From NCBI GenBank assembly GCA_029287275.1, contig JARFRL010000074.1, positions 1-14,963 of the forward strand: 14,963 bases of DNA, given 5' to 3'. The position numbers and the translations under genes are program-made. The notes beneath the pieces are model-generated. The model was not told where the DNA came from and made no database searches. It saw nothing but the letters and a program-made list of their open reading frames with translations. Shown here piece by piece: positions 1 through 7,778 of this stretch. Numbering within the stretch: position 1 is the first letter of the stretch; every line of letters starts with the position of its first letter. Origin of the DNA: Pontiella desulfatans (lineage in GTDB: Bacteria; Verrucomicrobiota; Kiritimatiellia; Kiritimatiellales; Pontiellaceae).

Positions 1-270
1 ATCGATGGGAAGCCGGCCGCGAAGGGACTGGAATTCGGGACGGCGGGCGTCGAAGGAACCTATCGTCAACTACTGGAAACCGACACGCGGTTTCATGGCG
101 TTCCGTCTTGGGAATACATCGACGCGGGGGAGGTCGTCGAAAAATCCTACGTCTGTTTTTTGATGCGCGTCGGGAAAGACGCGGGCAATCCATTCGTGCG
201 CGTCGAGGGCGATCAATTGCTGCTCAACGGAGAAATCGCCATCCCCAACGCGCTCAACGATCTTCGCTAA
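1..270 (+). CDS. C-terminal part of an unrecognised protein (5' end outside window)
   Basis: Frame 1 is open from the first base to a TAA at 268-270 and gives 89 residues. The codon use is the same GC-rich style as the neighbouring genes, so it is most likely the end of a real gene entering from the left. I do not recognise the family. The fragment is soluble in character, with no membrane segment, and rich in acidic residues and Gly; it contains FHGVPSWEYIDAGE and ends IPNALNDLR. Its stop lies 4 bp from the stop of the minus-strand DUF1080 gene, so the two genes converge almost without a gap. Given the neighbourhood, a role in sugar or glycan processing is possible, but nothing in the fragment itself shows it. 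Confidence 0.7.
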   Translation: MDGKPAAKGLEFGTAGVEGTYRQLLETDTRFHGVPSWEYIDAGEVVEKSYVCFLMRVGKDAGNPFVRVEGDQLLLNGEIAIPNALNDLR

Positions 271-274
271 ACGT

Positions 275-904
275 TCAGTCCAACGAGCGGACTTTGATTG
301 AACGGAAATAGGTGATGCTTTTGGGGTCGTGGCCTTGGAGCGCGAAGGTCCCGCCGCTTAGCCGACGGTCTTTGAATTTTTCTTCCGGGTCGAGGTTGGC
401 GGGCTCGGTGTATTCGTTGACCACTTCGCCATCAACGCTGATCGTGATGGTTCTTCCTTTCACGCGGATCAAATAGTCGAACCACTCGCCGTCTGTCGAA
501 GGCGCGTCGTTTTCGACGTCTTTGACCGCGTAGATGCTCGCGGTTTTCCGTTTGTCCTTGTGCGTGGAATTAACCTGGGCCTCATAGCCGTGCGTCGGCC
601 ATCCGGTTTCCTGATACCGAGTATGGAAAAAGACGCCGCCGTTGGAGCCGGGCGTTGTTTTGACTCGCGCGCTGAATTCAAAGTTGGTGAACGTCGCGGG
701 AACCGAGTCCGCGCCCATCCAAAACAGATGCGATCGGCCGCCCTCGACCTTCAGCGTGTCGCCGTCCATGATGGTGAAAACGCCCGGAACCTCGCTCGCC
801 TTCCAACCATCCAGACCGCTGCCGTCAAAAAGGGTTTTCCACTCGCCGGCCTGCGCGGTGGCCGCGCCGAAAAGCAGGATCGCGATTGTTTGCAACAGGG
901 TCAT
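275..904 (-). CDS. Secreted DUF1080 protein (3-keto-disaccharide hydrolase-like domain)
   Basis: The protein has 209 residues. The first 19 form a signal peptide: a short N-terminus, a hydrophobic run LLQTIAILLFGAA, and a likely cleavage after AQA, so it should be exported. The rest is one DUF1080 (PF06439) beta-sandwich. Typical marks are the opening LFDGSGLDGWKA, the central SNGGVFFHTRY, the following GYEAQVNS, and the closing GTFALQGHDPKSITYFRSIKVR. The Pfam family is annotated as 3-keto-disaccharide hydrolase, and some members cleave glycosides whose sugar has been oxidised at C3; the substrate here is unknown. A GGAG ribosome site lies 8 nt before the ATG. It is divergent from the aldo/keto reductase at 999 and shares a 94-bp upstream region with it. 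Length and ends look complete. Confidence 0.88.
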   Translation of the reverse strand: MTLLQTIAILLFGAATAQAGEWKTLFDGSGLDGWKASEVPGVFTIMDGDTLKVEGGRSHLFWMGADSVPATFTNFEFSARVKTTPGSNGGVFFHTRYQETGWPTHGYEAQVNSTHKDKRKTASIYAVKDVENDAPSTDGEWFDYLIRVKGRTITISVDGEVVNEYTEPANLDPEEKFKDRRLSGGTFALQGHDPKSITYFRSIKVRSLD

Positions 905-957
905 GACTTAGTCTCCAAGGTGAAATGAAAGCGACGAAATTAACTTGATAAACATGA

Positions 958-969
958 TGAAACGATTAA
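958..969. promoter_or_regulatory. Weak candidate LacI-type operator (site D)
   Basis: TGAAACGATTAA matches 9 of 12 positions of the site seen at 6229 and 7787, but the palindromic core is broken by one base. It sits in the shared region between the divergent DUF1080 and aldo/keto reductase genes, 30 bp before the preferred ATG at 999. On its own it would not be called; only its location in the same gene cluster makes it worth noting. Confidence 0.2.
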
Positions 970-998
970 ATGATGTCAATTCAAACGAGGACGAGATC

Positions 999-1961
999 AT
1001 GAAACGCAGACCCTTTGTAAAAGCATCGTTACCGCTGGCCACGGCAGGATATTGGAGCCAGGTTGAAAGCGCGCTGGCCGGCTCGGAAAATCGGCCGATC
1101 CCGCGGCGGCCCTACAATGACGAGATTGATCTTTCGATCATCGGTTTCGGAGCGATCGTGCTGATGGGACAGCCGCAAGAGGACGCCAACGCCGAGGTGG
1201 CTCGGGCGATCGGGCGCGGCGTGAATTATTTCGACGTGGCGCCCTCCTATGGCAAAGGCGAAGCCGAACGCAAGCTCGGGCCGGCGTTGAAACCGTGGCG
1301 CGACGACGTTTTTCTGGCGTGTAAAACCGGGCGCCGCGACGCCGTTGGAGCCCGCGAGGAACTGGAGAACTCGCTCAAAACGCTTCAGACCGACCACTTC
1401 GATCTGTATCAATTGCACAACATGCACAAGCCCGACGATATCGAGAAGGCCTTCGCGCCCGGAGGCGTGATGGAGCTACTGGTTAAGGCGCGCGAAGAGG
1501 GCAAGGTTCGTCACTTGGGGTTCTCCGCGCACGACGAGGATGTCGCGTTGGAATTGCTCGATCGCTTCGAATGGGATTCCGTCCTGTTTCCAGTCAACTA
1601 CGTTTGCTTCGCCAACAGCGGCTTTGGTCCACGCCTATTGGCCAAGGCCAAGGAAAAGAAGGTCGCCCGGCTCGCGTTGAAAGCGTTGGCGAACACACCG
1701 TGGGACAGCAAGGAACAGAAAAAGGCGAGCGGATACGACAAATGTTGGTACCGCCCGATCGATGATTTGGAGATGGTCCGCTCCGCGTTTTATTTCGCGC
1801 TTTCGGAAGACGTCACCAGCGCGATCCCTCCGGGCGCCGAGCAGGTTTACCGCATGGCCGAAAACATCGCGGCGGATTTCAACCCGTTGTCGGCCGAAGA
1901 GCGAACCACGCTGCTGGCCTCCGCCGCGGGATTGTCTCCTCTCTTTCCGCGCCCCGCCTAA
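999..1961 (+). CDS. Aldo/keto reductase with Tat-like N-terminus
   Basis: Predicted NAD(P)H-dependent oxidoreductase of the aldo/keto reductase TIM-barrel family, 320 residues from this start. The catalytic tetrad is visible: Asp79 in NYFDV, Tyr84 in SYGKG, Lys109 in LACKTGR and His140 in LYQLH. The N-terminus MKRRPFVKASLPLATAG resembles a twin-arginine leader (RRxFxK, then a moderately hydrophobic stretch and ALAG), so export is possible although the hydrophobic part is short. I chose ATG 999 because GAGG at 987-990 is a well-spaced ribosome site and it puts the Arg pair at the very N-terminus. An in-frame ATG at 945 would add 18 residues and leave only 40 bp to the divergent gene. No C-terminal ferredoxin domain is present. 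The substrate is unknown; a sugar or keto-sugar would fit the neighbours. Confidence 0.87.
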   Translation: MKRRPFVKASLPLATAGYWSQVESALAGSENRPIPRRPYNDEIDLSIIGFGAIVLMGQPQEDANAEVARAIGRGVNYFDVAPSYGKGEAERKLGPALKPWRDDVFLACKTGRRDAVGAREELENSLKTLQTDHFDLYQLHNMHKPDDIEKAFAPGGVMELLVKAREEGKVRHLGFSAHDEDVALELLDRFEWDSVLFPVNYVCFANSGFGPRLLAKAKEKKVARLALKALANTPWDSKEQKKASGYDKCWYRPIDDLEMVRSAFYFALSEDVTSAIPPGAEQVYRMAENIAADFNPLSAEERTTLLASAAGLSPLFPRPA

Positions 1962-1971
1962 ACCGTCGAAC

Positions 1972-1988
1972 CCGCGCTCCGTGCGCGG
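1972..1988. other. Small GC-rich inverted repeat after the reductase gene
   Basis: CCGCGC (1972-1977) and GCGCGG (1983-1988) form a perfect 6-bp stem with a 5-nt loop, 11 bp after the stop of the reductase. No T-run follows, so it is not a standard intrinsic terminator; it may stabilise the 3' end or be chance in GC-rich DNA. Confidence 0.3.
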
Positions 1989-2020
1989 CACGGGATAACC
2001 GCGGTCCCAAAACGACCTAG

Positions 2021-2032
2021 TAAAACGTTTTC
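2021..2032. promoter_or_regulatory. Candidate LacI-family operator (site A), upstream of first GH38 gene
   Basis: TAAAACGTTTTC contains the 10-bp perfect palindrome AAAACGTTTT (2022-2031) with the central CG typical of LacI/GalR-family operators. It shares TAAAACGTTT with site B and, on the opposite strand, with site C. It lies 94 bp before the GH38 start at 2127. I could not assign convincing -35 and -10 boxes around it. Confidence 0.6.
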
Positions 2033-2126
2033 TCATTGGGGTTGAAGAAGCGTTCTCCCTTCATTACGTTATTGCGGTATTCGTATGTTAACCGACTGAA
2101 GAAGCACACGCCGAGAAAGGCCCGCG

Positions 2127-5100
2127 ATGAAACAATTTGATGTTGATCTGGAACTGACGCCGCTCCGAAAATCCATGTATGTCCCGATCGCTCCACTGGA
2201 ACTGGAAGCGTGGATGAGCCCCGAGCCCATGCCTTATGAGGCGCGCGAGGAGGGCGACCACGTGAAGCTTGGTATAGGTGACGCGTGGGGAGAAAAGCTG
2301 TTTGATTGCGCGTGGTTCCACTTCACCGGTTCCGTGCCGAGCGGATATGAAAATCAGCCGCTCGTGATTCGCGTCGATCTCAACGGCGAGCTCTGCCTGT
2401 TTGACGAGCGGGGCCAGCCCATACGCGGTTTGACGGCCGCCGCCTGCAGCGTTCCCGGAATCAATCTCGGAGCGCCTCTCAAGTCGGTGTTCGAGATTCC
2501 GTCCGAAATGCGTCAGTCGGGAACGATCAGCCTGTGGGGCGACGCGGGACTGAACGGCCTTTTTGGCGAACTTCCCGATACGGGCCGGATCTTGATGGCG
2601 GAAATCGCGACGGTGGATGAGGACGCGCGCGCGTTGTATTACGATTTGGAAGTGATCGCCTCCTATCTCACGACGGTGGATGACGAAACGAACCCGCGCT
2701 ATCGGAAGTATCGAAGCGTGTTTAAAGCGGCCTGCGCGCTGGCGCCGAGCGCTCGCGCCAAAGCGCGCGCGATTTGCGCGACCATTCTGAAGGAAGAGGG
2801 GGGCGACTCGCTGCTGACGGTGACCGCCGTCGGGCATTCGCATTTGGATCTGGCCTGGTTGTGGCCGATCCGCGAAACGATTCGTAAGGCCGCGCGGACG
2901 TTTTCGACGGCGCTGTATAACATCGAACGCTATCCGGATTATGTTTTCGGGGCCAGTCAGCCGCAGCAGTTCGCTTGGATGAAGGCCTTGTATCCGGAGT
3001 TGTACGAACGCATCAAGGTCGCCGTAAGCGCGGGGCGGATCGAAGTGCAGGGCTGCATGTGGGTCGAGGCCGACATGAACATCAGTGGCGGCGAAGCCTT
3101 GGTTCGACAGATCATTCATGGCTGTCGTTATTTCCGCGAGGAGTTCGGCGTCGAGATGGATTATCTCTGGTTGCCGGACGTGTTTGGCTACAACGCGCAA
3201 TTACCCCAGATTCTCCAGAAGGCGGGCATGAAATGGTTCATGACGCAGAAGCTTTCCTGGAATCTGGTGAACACCTTCCCGTACCACTCCTTTCATTGGC
3301 GCGGCATCGACGGCTCTTCCGTGTTGGCGCACACGCCGCCGGAAAACACGTACAACAGTCACGCGACGCTGCTTTCGCTGAGTAAAATCCAGAACGAATA
3401 CAAACAGCTGGAAGTCTCCGGTCACGCGCTGATGCTCTATGGAATCGGCGATGGCGGCGGCGGGCCGGGCGCCGAACATCTGGAACGCCTCAAGCGCGAG
3501 AAAAACCTGCCCGGAATGCCGCGGGTGAAAAGCCGCGGCGCGGCCGGGTTTTTCGAGGACTGGTCGAAAGAGGCGGATCGTTTCCCGGAATGGAACGGCG
3601 AGCTCTATCTGGAGTGCCACCAGGGCACGTTCACCACGCAGGCGCTCACCAAGAAAAACAACCGGCGTTGCGAGACGCTGTTGCGCGAGTTGGAGTGGTG
3701 CGGTCTGTTGGCCGAAGGGCTGAACGGACCGAGCTATCCGGCGCTCGATAAGATCTGGCAAGAGGTGCTGCTCTATCAGTTCCACGACATTCTACCCGGC
3801 TCGTCGATCCAACGGGTTTACGACGAGGCCAACGCCCGCTACGCCGAACTCATCGACGAGCTGGAAGATGGAATCCGGGAGCGCTATCAGGCGTTGGCCA
3901 ACGCGGTGGCTCGGAACCCGGGCGAAGCGGTGGTCTTCAACTCCCTCCCGTGGGAGCGCTCGGAATGGATTCAACACGCGGGCGCATGGCGGAGAATCAC
4001 GGTTCCGGGCATGGGCCGCGCGGTGTTGGGCGCGGCGGACGAAGCCGCGTCGTTCACTGTTCAAGGCGAGGAACGCCAGCTTGAAAACGAGTGGGTCCGC
4101 GTCCGCTTCGCCGACGATGGAACGGTGTCGTCCATCTATAATAAAAAGAGTGAACGCGAGATGGTTCTTCCAAGCGAATCCGCGAACCGATTCGCGGTCT
4201 ACGCCGACTACGGCCACGCTTGGGACGCGCCCTTGGATTACCGCGCCGCGCCGCCGCTGCGCGCCGAGTTGATTCACCGTTCGTTCGAGTCGGAGGGGCC
4301 GCGCGTGATCTGTACGCAGGAGTTCAAGGTCGGCCAATCCGTGATCAAGCAGCGGGTCGTCATCACGGACGGTTCTCCGCTGGTGGAGTTCGACACGGAA
4401 CTCGATTGGCGAGACCATCAGACCATGCTGCGGGTCGAGTTTCCGATCGACGCGCGGAGCGCGGCCGCGCGCTATGAGATCCAGTTCGGCGAAGTGGAGC
4501 GGCCGACGCATTCCAACACGACTTGGGACGCGGCCAAGGACGAGGTGCCGCACCATCAGTGGATGGATTTCGCGCAGGCCGATCGCGGCGTCACGATTCT
4601 GAACGACTGCAAATACGGCGCGCGCGTGAAAGATCAAGTAATGGAGCTAACGCTGTTGCGGTGCGTGCCCACGCCGCAGGGCGTCGGCGCGTTGATCCCT
4701 AAGCGGAGCGATCCCGAAAGGAAGGAAATCTACGGCGATCTGGGCCGACACCATTTCCGCTACGCCATTCACGCGCACGATGGCGGCGCGAATCCGGTGC
4801 CGCTGGCCCGCCAATTCAACGTGCCGCTAACGGTGTTCACGGCCGACGCGCCGGATCAACCCCGCGACACGCCGAATCAATGGTTGGAAATCAGCGACGC
4901 GCGGATCGATCTGCCCGCCGTGAAAAAGGCGGAGGACGGCCGCGGCGTGATCGTTCGAATGGTCATGACCGAAGCCGCCAAAGCGGACGTGGTTCTGCGA
5001 TCCGAGCTACCGTTTAGCGAAGCCGAGGAAGTGGATCTGCAGGAGCGCCCGCTGGCGCGGATTCCCGTCGAGGCCGATTCGATCCGCGTCGAAATGGGCC

Positions 5101-5132
5101 CCTACGAGATTAAGACGATCCGCTTGGCTTAA
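2127..5132 (+). CDS. GH38 alpha-mannosidase, Ams1/MAN2C1-like
   Basis: This 1001-residue enzyme is predicted to hydrolyse alpha-mannosidic bonds with retention of configuration, using one divalent metal ion. No signal peptide is seen, so it is probably cytoplasmic. Residues 1 to about 225 form the N-terminal sandwich region found in cytosolic class members. The GH38 catalytic barrel follows, with metal ligands His239 and Asp241 in GHSHLDLAWLWP. The nucleophile is Asp351 in WLPDVFGYNAQLPQ, and the last ligand is His553 in FHDILPGSS. The C-terminal beta domains end in PYEIKTIRLA, as usual for the family. Length fits the Ams1/MAN2C1 group, which is about 1000 residues. AGAAAGG (2114-2120) is a good ribosome site 6 nt before ATG. 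The stop overlaps the convergent reductase stop within TTAA (5129-5132). Probably controlled by operator site A. Confidence 0.95.
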   Translation: MKQFDVDLELTPLRKSMYVPIAPLELEAWMSPEPMPYEAREEGDHVKLGIGDAWGEKLFDCAWFHFTGSVPSGYENQPLVIRVDLNGELCLFDERGQPIRGLTAAACSVPGINLGAPLKSVFEIPSEMRQSGTISLWGDAGLNGLFGELPDTGRILMAEIATVDEDARALYYDLEVIASYLTTVDDETNPRYRKYRSVFKAACALAPSARAKARAICATILKEEGGDSLLTVTAVGHSHLDLAWLWPIRETIRKAARTFSTALYNIERYPDYVFGASQPQQFAWMKALYPELYERIKVAVSAGRIEVQGCMWVEADMNISGGEALVRQIIHGCRYFREEFGVEMDYLWLPDVFGYNAQLPQILQKAGMKWFMTQKLSWNLVNTFPYHSFHWRGIDGSSVLAHTPPENTYNSHATLLSLSKIQNEYKQLEVSGHALMLYGIGDGGGGPGAEHLERLKREKNLPGMPRVKSRGAAGFFEDWSKEADRFPEWNGELYLECHQGTFTTQALTKKNNRRCETLLRELEWCGLLAEGLNGPSYPALDKIWQEVLLYQFHDILPGSSIQRVYDEANARYAELIDELEDGIRERYQALANAVARNPGEAVVFNSLPWERSEWIQHAGAWRRITVPGMGRAVLGAADEAASFTVQGEERQLENEWVRVRFADDGTVSSIYNKKSEREMVLPSESANRFAVYADYGHAWDAPLDYRAAPPLRAELIHRSFESEGPRVICTQEFKVGQSVIKQRVVITDGSPLVEFDTELDWRDHQTMLRVEFPIDARSAAARYEIQFGEVERPTHSNTTWDAAKDEVPHHQWMDFAQADRGVTILNDCKYGARVKDQVMELTLLRCVPTPQGVGALIPKRSDPERKEIYGDLGRHHFRYAIHAHDGGANPVPLARQFNVPLTVFTADAPDQPRDTPNQWLEISDARIDLPAVKKAEDGRGVIVRMVMTEAAKADVVLRSELPFSEAEEVDLQERPLARIPVEADSIRVEMGPYEIKTIRLA

Positions 5133-6112
5133 GCCGACATAACCGCTTGGACGCGGGCGAGTTCCTCGTCGGAGAAATCCGGGTGGTCCAGCGCTTTGAC
5201 GTTTTCCGCGATCTGTCCGGCTTGGCTGGCGCCGATAAGCACCGAGGCCACCGGATCAAAACTCAGGTTCCAGCAGAGCGCCATTTGCGCGAGCGATTGG
5301 CCGCGCTCCGCGGCGATCGCGTTGAGCGCGCGGACTTTTTCGATCAAGGATTCGGTGACGCGTTCGGCGTCGAGGCAGGAGCCTTCGGTGGCGGCGCGCG
5401 AATCGGCCGGAATGCCGTCGAGGTATCGCCCGGAAAGCAGGCCCTGCGCCAGCGGACTAAAGGTGATGCAGCCGACGCCGTCCTGTACGAGTCCCGCGAA
5501 CTCGCCCGAATCGGCGGCGTTTTGATCGAACATGTTGAACGGAAGCTGATTGATCAGGCAGGGGACGCCCTGTTCGCGCAGCAGCGCGGTCATGCGCCGC
5601 GACGGTTCGCCGTAATAGTTGGAGAGGCCAATGTAGAGCGCCTTGCCTTGACGGACGATGTCGGCCAGCGCCGCCGCGGTTTCCTCGGCGGGCGTTTCCG
5701 GATCGGGCCGGTGGTGGTAGAAAATGTCGACATAGTCCATCCGCAGGCGGCTCAAACATTGGTCCACGCCTGAAATCAAGTGCTTGCGCGATCCCCAGTC
5801 GCCGTACGGGCCGTCCCACATTTGATGGCCGGCTTTGGTCGAAATGATCAGCTCGTCGCGGTGAGCTTTGAATTCCTTTTTGAGGAAATTTCCCACGTTG
5901 ATTTCGGCGTGGCCACCGCCATAGTTGTCGGCCAGATCGAAGTGGGTGACGCCCAGATCAAACGCGGCGCTCAAAAGGTCCAGCTGGTTCGCGAGGTCGT
6001 CGGTTTGGCCGAAGTTATGCCACATGCCTAGTGAGATCGCGGGGAGTTTTAGGCCGCTGTTTCCAACGCGGTTGTATCGCATGTTTTCGTATCTAGCAGG
6101 GGAGAAGCTCAT
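5129..6112 (-). CDS. YghZ-like aldo/keto reductase
   Basis: This 327-residue cytoplasmic aldo/keto reductase closely follows E. coli YghZ, an L-glyceraldehyde-3-phosphate reductase. Shared stretches recalled from the family include LPAISLGMWHNFG, FDLGVTHFDLADNYG, RDELIISTKAG, CITFSPLAQGLLSG and VLIGAS. The tetrad is Asp59, Tyr64, Lys93 and His134. NADPH-dependent reduction of a small aldehyde or keto-sugar is the likely reaction; the natural substrate cannot be read from sequence. The start at 6112 keeps the N-terminal ARYENMRYNRVG that aligns with the E. coli protein; its ribosome site is weak (GGAA about 9 nt upstream). The next Met, 10 codons in, has none. A promoter with an overlapping LacI-type operator (site B) lies about 115 bp upstream, shared in sequence with the second GH38 gene. 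Confidence 0.92.
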   Translation of the reverse strand: MSFSPARYENMRYNRVGNSGLKLPAISLGMWHNFGQTDDLANQLDLLSAAFDLGVTHFDLADNYGGGHAEINVGNFLKKEFKAHRDELIISTKAGHQMWDGPYGDWGSRKHLISGVDQCLSRLRMDYVDIFYHHRPDPETPAEETAAALADIVRQGKALYIGLSNYYGEPSRRMTALLREQGVPCLINQLPFNMFDQNAADSGEFAGLVQDGVGCITFSPLAQGLLSGRYLDGIPADSRAATEGSCLDAERVTESLIEKVRALNAIAAERGQSLAQMALCWNLSFDPVASVLIGASQAGQIAENVKALDHPDFSDEELARVQAVMSA

Positions 6113-6228
6113 GTTTTATTCCAGTTTTATCATGAAACACAGACGCCGCGCGTTTCCGTATTCGCCCGCGAACTTTCTTGGGCGCGCGGCTCGATTTCAT
6201 GCGTTTGAATTAGTGGTTGCCGTATGAC

Positions 6229-6240
6229 TAAAACGTTTAT
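6229..6240. promoter_or_regulatory. Candidate LacI-family operator (site B), upstream of YghZ-like reductase
   Basis: TAAAACGTTTAT with core palindrome AAACGTTT (6231-6238). The identical 12-mer occurs on the opposite strand at 7787-7798 (site C), and 10 of 12 bases recur at site A. It overlaps the predicted -10 box of the reductase promoter, which fits repression. Confidence 0.65.
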
Positions 6241-6265
6241 GCATATGGACCGCGGGTTGAGTCAA
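6236..6265 (-). promoter_or_regulatory. Candidate sigma-70-type promoter of YghZ-like reductase
   Basis: Read on the minus strand, TTGACT (6265-6260, 5 of 6 to TTGACA) is followed by an 18-nt spacer and CATAAA (6241-6236, 4 of 6 to TATAAT). Transcription would begin near 6229, leaving a leader of about 115 nt. The -10 box is moderate and the spacer one base long, so this is a candidate; the overlapping operator strengthens it. Confidence 0.4.
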
Positions 6266-6362
6266 ACTATTTGGTCAACAATTCAAAGGCCGTGGACCGC
6301 GTAACGGGGTGATCAAGTCGTCGGCGAACGCGCGGTCGCGGGGATTCGGCGCGGCGGTTTCG

Positions 6363-7589
6363 TTATTTTAGTCCGTTGAGCGTGAAAGCCAGCAAACAGA
6401 TGTCGTCACCCATTTTTTGGCCATGGCTGTATTTTCGAACGGTTTCCACGATGCTGGGAAGCAGATTTTTCAACGGTAGCTTGCAACTTTCCTGAATGGA
6501 TTCCCGCAAGTAATCCACGCCAAACTCGCGCTGGTCCGCGTTCATGGCCTCGCAAATCCCGTCGGTATACATGAGGATTTTATCGCCGGCGGAAAGTTTG
6601 ATGGAAAATGTTTGGTAGTCATGGTCCGGTGTGACGGCTAGAGCGGGACCCGAGTGCTCTTCCGCGGAATCCAACACGGTAACCTTTTCGTCCATCGGTT
6701 TAATAATGAACGGGACGGTGTGTCCCGCCATCGCGCCTTCCAACACGCCGGTCTCGGTGTTGATCGTGAGGTAACAGGCCGTCGCGAAAATGAACGCTTC
6801 TTCTGTTTGAAGCAACGGGTGCAGTTGATGATTCATCTCGGTCAGGAATTCGCCGGGCGATTCCGTGTGCTTCGAAAGATTGTCCGCGATCGTTTTGACC
6901 ATCGAGGTAATCAAGGCGGCGCGGGCGCCATGGCCCATCACATCGCAAATCAGCAGGCCGGCCTTGGTGTCGCTGAGTTTGTGCGCGGAGCAGAAATCGC
7001 CCCCGACTTCGGTAATGGCCTCGTAATAGTGATGAAAGTCCAGCAACGGGGTCTCGTCGTCGGAAAAGAATTCCGGGTAGGTTCTTGGTAGGAAGGTTTG
7101 TTGCAGGCGGGCCGCCATGCGGAGGTCTTCCGAGATCTGTTCATTCACCTCGCTCAGCTTCCGGTTCACCTCGCTCAGCATCCGGTTGGCCTCTTCCAGC
7201 TCGAGTTCTTTCTCTTTAATTTCCGAAATATCCCGCCCGATGCCGATCAAGCCGACCACATCGCCATCCTTGTCCCGCAGCGGAACCTTGGTTGAGGTGA
7301 CCCACGTAACGCTTCCATCGGGCCAAGACACGCGCTCTTCTTTTCGGTCCATGGATTGGCCGGTTTCCATCACGCGTTGTTCATCTTCCCGCGCGGCGCG
7401 CGCGAACCGTTCCTCGAACAGGTCGAAATCGTCTTTTCCGATAACCTCGTCCTCGTTTTCGAAGCCGAGTCGGTGAACGTTCGCGGTGTTGACCATGATG
7501 AATTTGGAATCAAGATCCTTGAAAAATATATTGTCCGGCATGTTGCGCATGAGTTGCTCAAGCAAGATGCTGTTGTTAATCGGACTCAT
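6363..7589 (-). CDS. PAS domain - coiled coil - SpoIIE-type PP2C phosphatase
   Basis: This 408-residue soluble signalling protein has three parts. Residues about 8-122 are a PAS sensor (NIFFKDLDSKFIMVN, WPDGSVTWVTSTKVPLRD, GIGRDISEIKEKE). Residues about 122-168 are a coiled coil containing two near-identical heptads LSEVNRK and LSEVNEQ. Residues about 180-404 are a SpoIIE/RsbU-type PP2C phosphatase. Metal-binding motifs are present: GGDF (Asp198), CDVMGHG (Asp216), AGH (288-290), YTDG (Asp343) and GDD (395-396). The usual job is dephosphorylating a STAS-type anti-anti-sigma factor; no such partner, kinase or sigma factor is encoded in the window, so the target is elsewhere. The PAS ligand is unknown. 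A GGAG ribosome site lies 8 nt before ATG. It is divergent from the second GH38 gene across 268 bp. No membrane segment is seen. Confidence 0.93.
   Translation of the reverse strand: MSPINNSILLEQLMRNMPDNIFFKDLDSKFIMVNTANVHRLGFENEDEVIGKDDFDLFEERFARAAREDEQRVMETGQSMDRKEERVSWPDGSVTWVTSTKVPLRDKDGDVVGLIGIGRDISEIKEKELELEEANRMLSEVNRKLSEVNEQISEDLRMAARLQQTFLPRTYPEFFSDDETPLLDFHHYYEAITEVGGDFCSAHKLSDTKAGLLICDVMGHGARAALITSMVKTIADNLSKHTESPGEFLTEMNHQLHPLLQTEEAFIFATACYLTINTETGVLEGAMAGHTVPFIIKPMDEKVTVLDSAEEHSGPALAVTPDHDYQTFSIKLSAGDKILMYTDGICEAMNADQREFGVDYLRESIQESCKLPLKNLLPSIVETVRKYSHGQKMGDDICLLAFTLNGLK
7144..7185 (-). repeat. 21-bp in-frame tandem repeat in the coiled-coil linker
   Basis: Positions 7144-7164 and 7165-7185 are 21-bp units that differ at one base (7160 T versus 7181 A). 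They encode consecutive heptads LSEVNRK and LSEVNEQ in the linker between PAS and phosphatase domains. This looks like a recent duplication of exactly one heptad, which keeps the coiled-coil phase. Confidence 0.85.
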
Positions 7590-7748
7590 AAGTAGATCTC
7601 CAGCGCGGTGGGGCGGCGCGACGCGTCCGCGCGATCGACGCCTCTCGGTTTATGGGGCTAAAGTATCTTTTTTTTCGGCCCGGTTCCATTTCTTTTTACG
7701 CGGAGGCTCGCGGCAGTCTGGCAGCGAGTGCTCACGGGGTGAGCCATC

Positions 7749-7778
7749 GCCAAAAGGAGAAACAATTTCTTTTTTGGC
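7749..7778. repeat. Imperfect 30-bp inverted repeat upstream of second GH38
   Basis: GCCAAAA at 7749-7755 pairs with TTTTGGC at 7772-7778, and the inner arms (GGAGAAA, TTTCTT) add partial pairing. It lies just before the predicted -35 box of the GH38 gene and about 160 bp upstream of the divergent phosphatase gene. It could be a second regulator site or an A/T-rich curved element; it is probably not a terminator because no gene reads into it. Confidence 0.4.

Noticed and set aside
269..276. AAACGTTC between the first two genes as a LacI-type site
   Set aside because: It lies at the convergent gene ends, overlaps a stop codon, is not palindromic and is not near any promoter.
945..998. Upstream ATG for the aldo/keto reductase
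   Set aside because: It adds 18 residues before the Tat-like MKRRPF, leaves only 40 bp for two divergent promoters, and lacks a convincing ribosome site compared with ATG 999.
2042..2089. TTGAAG or TATGTT elements as promoter of the first GH38
   Set aside because: No pairing of -35-like and -10-like boxes with acceptable spacing and match was convincing.
2088..3200. 370-codon minus-strand frame opposite the first GH38 gene (and similar ones at 3201-3785 and 3792-4637)
   Set aside because: Antisense shadows of the mannosidase; low-complexity composition and no family resemblance.
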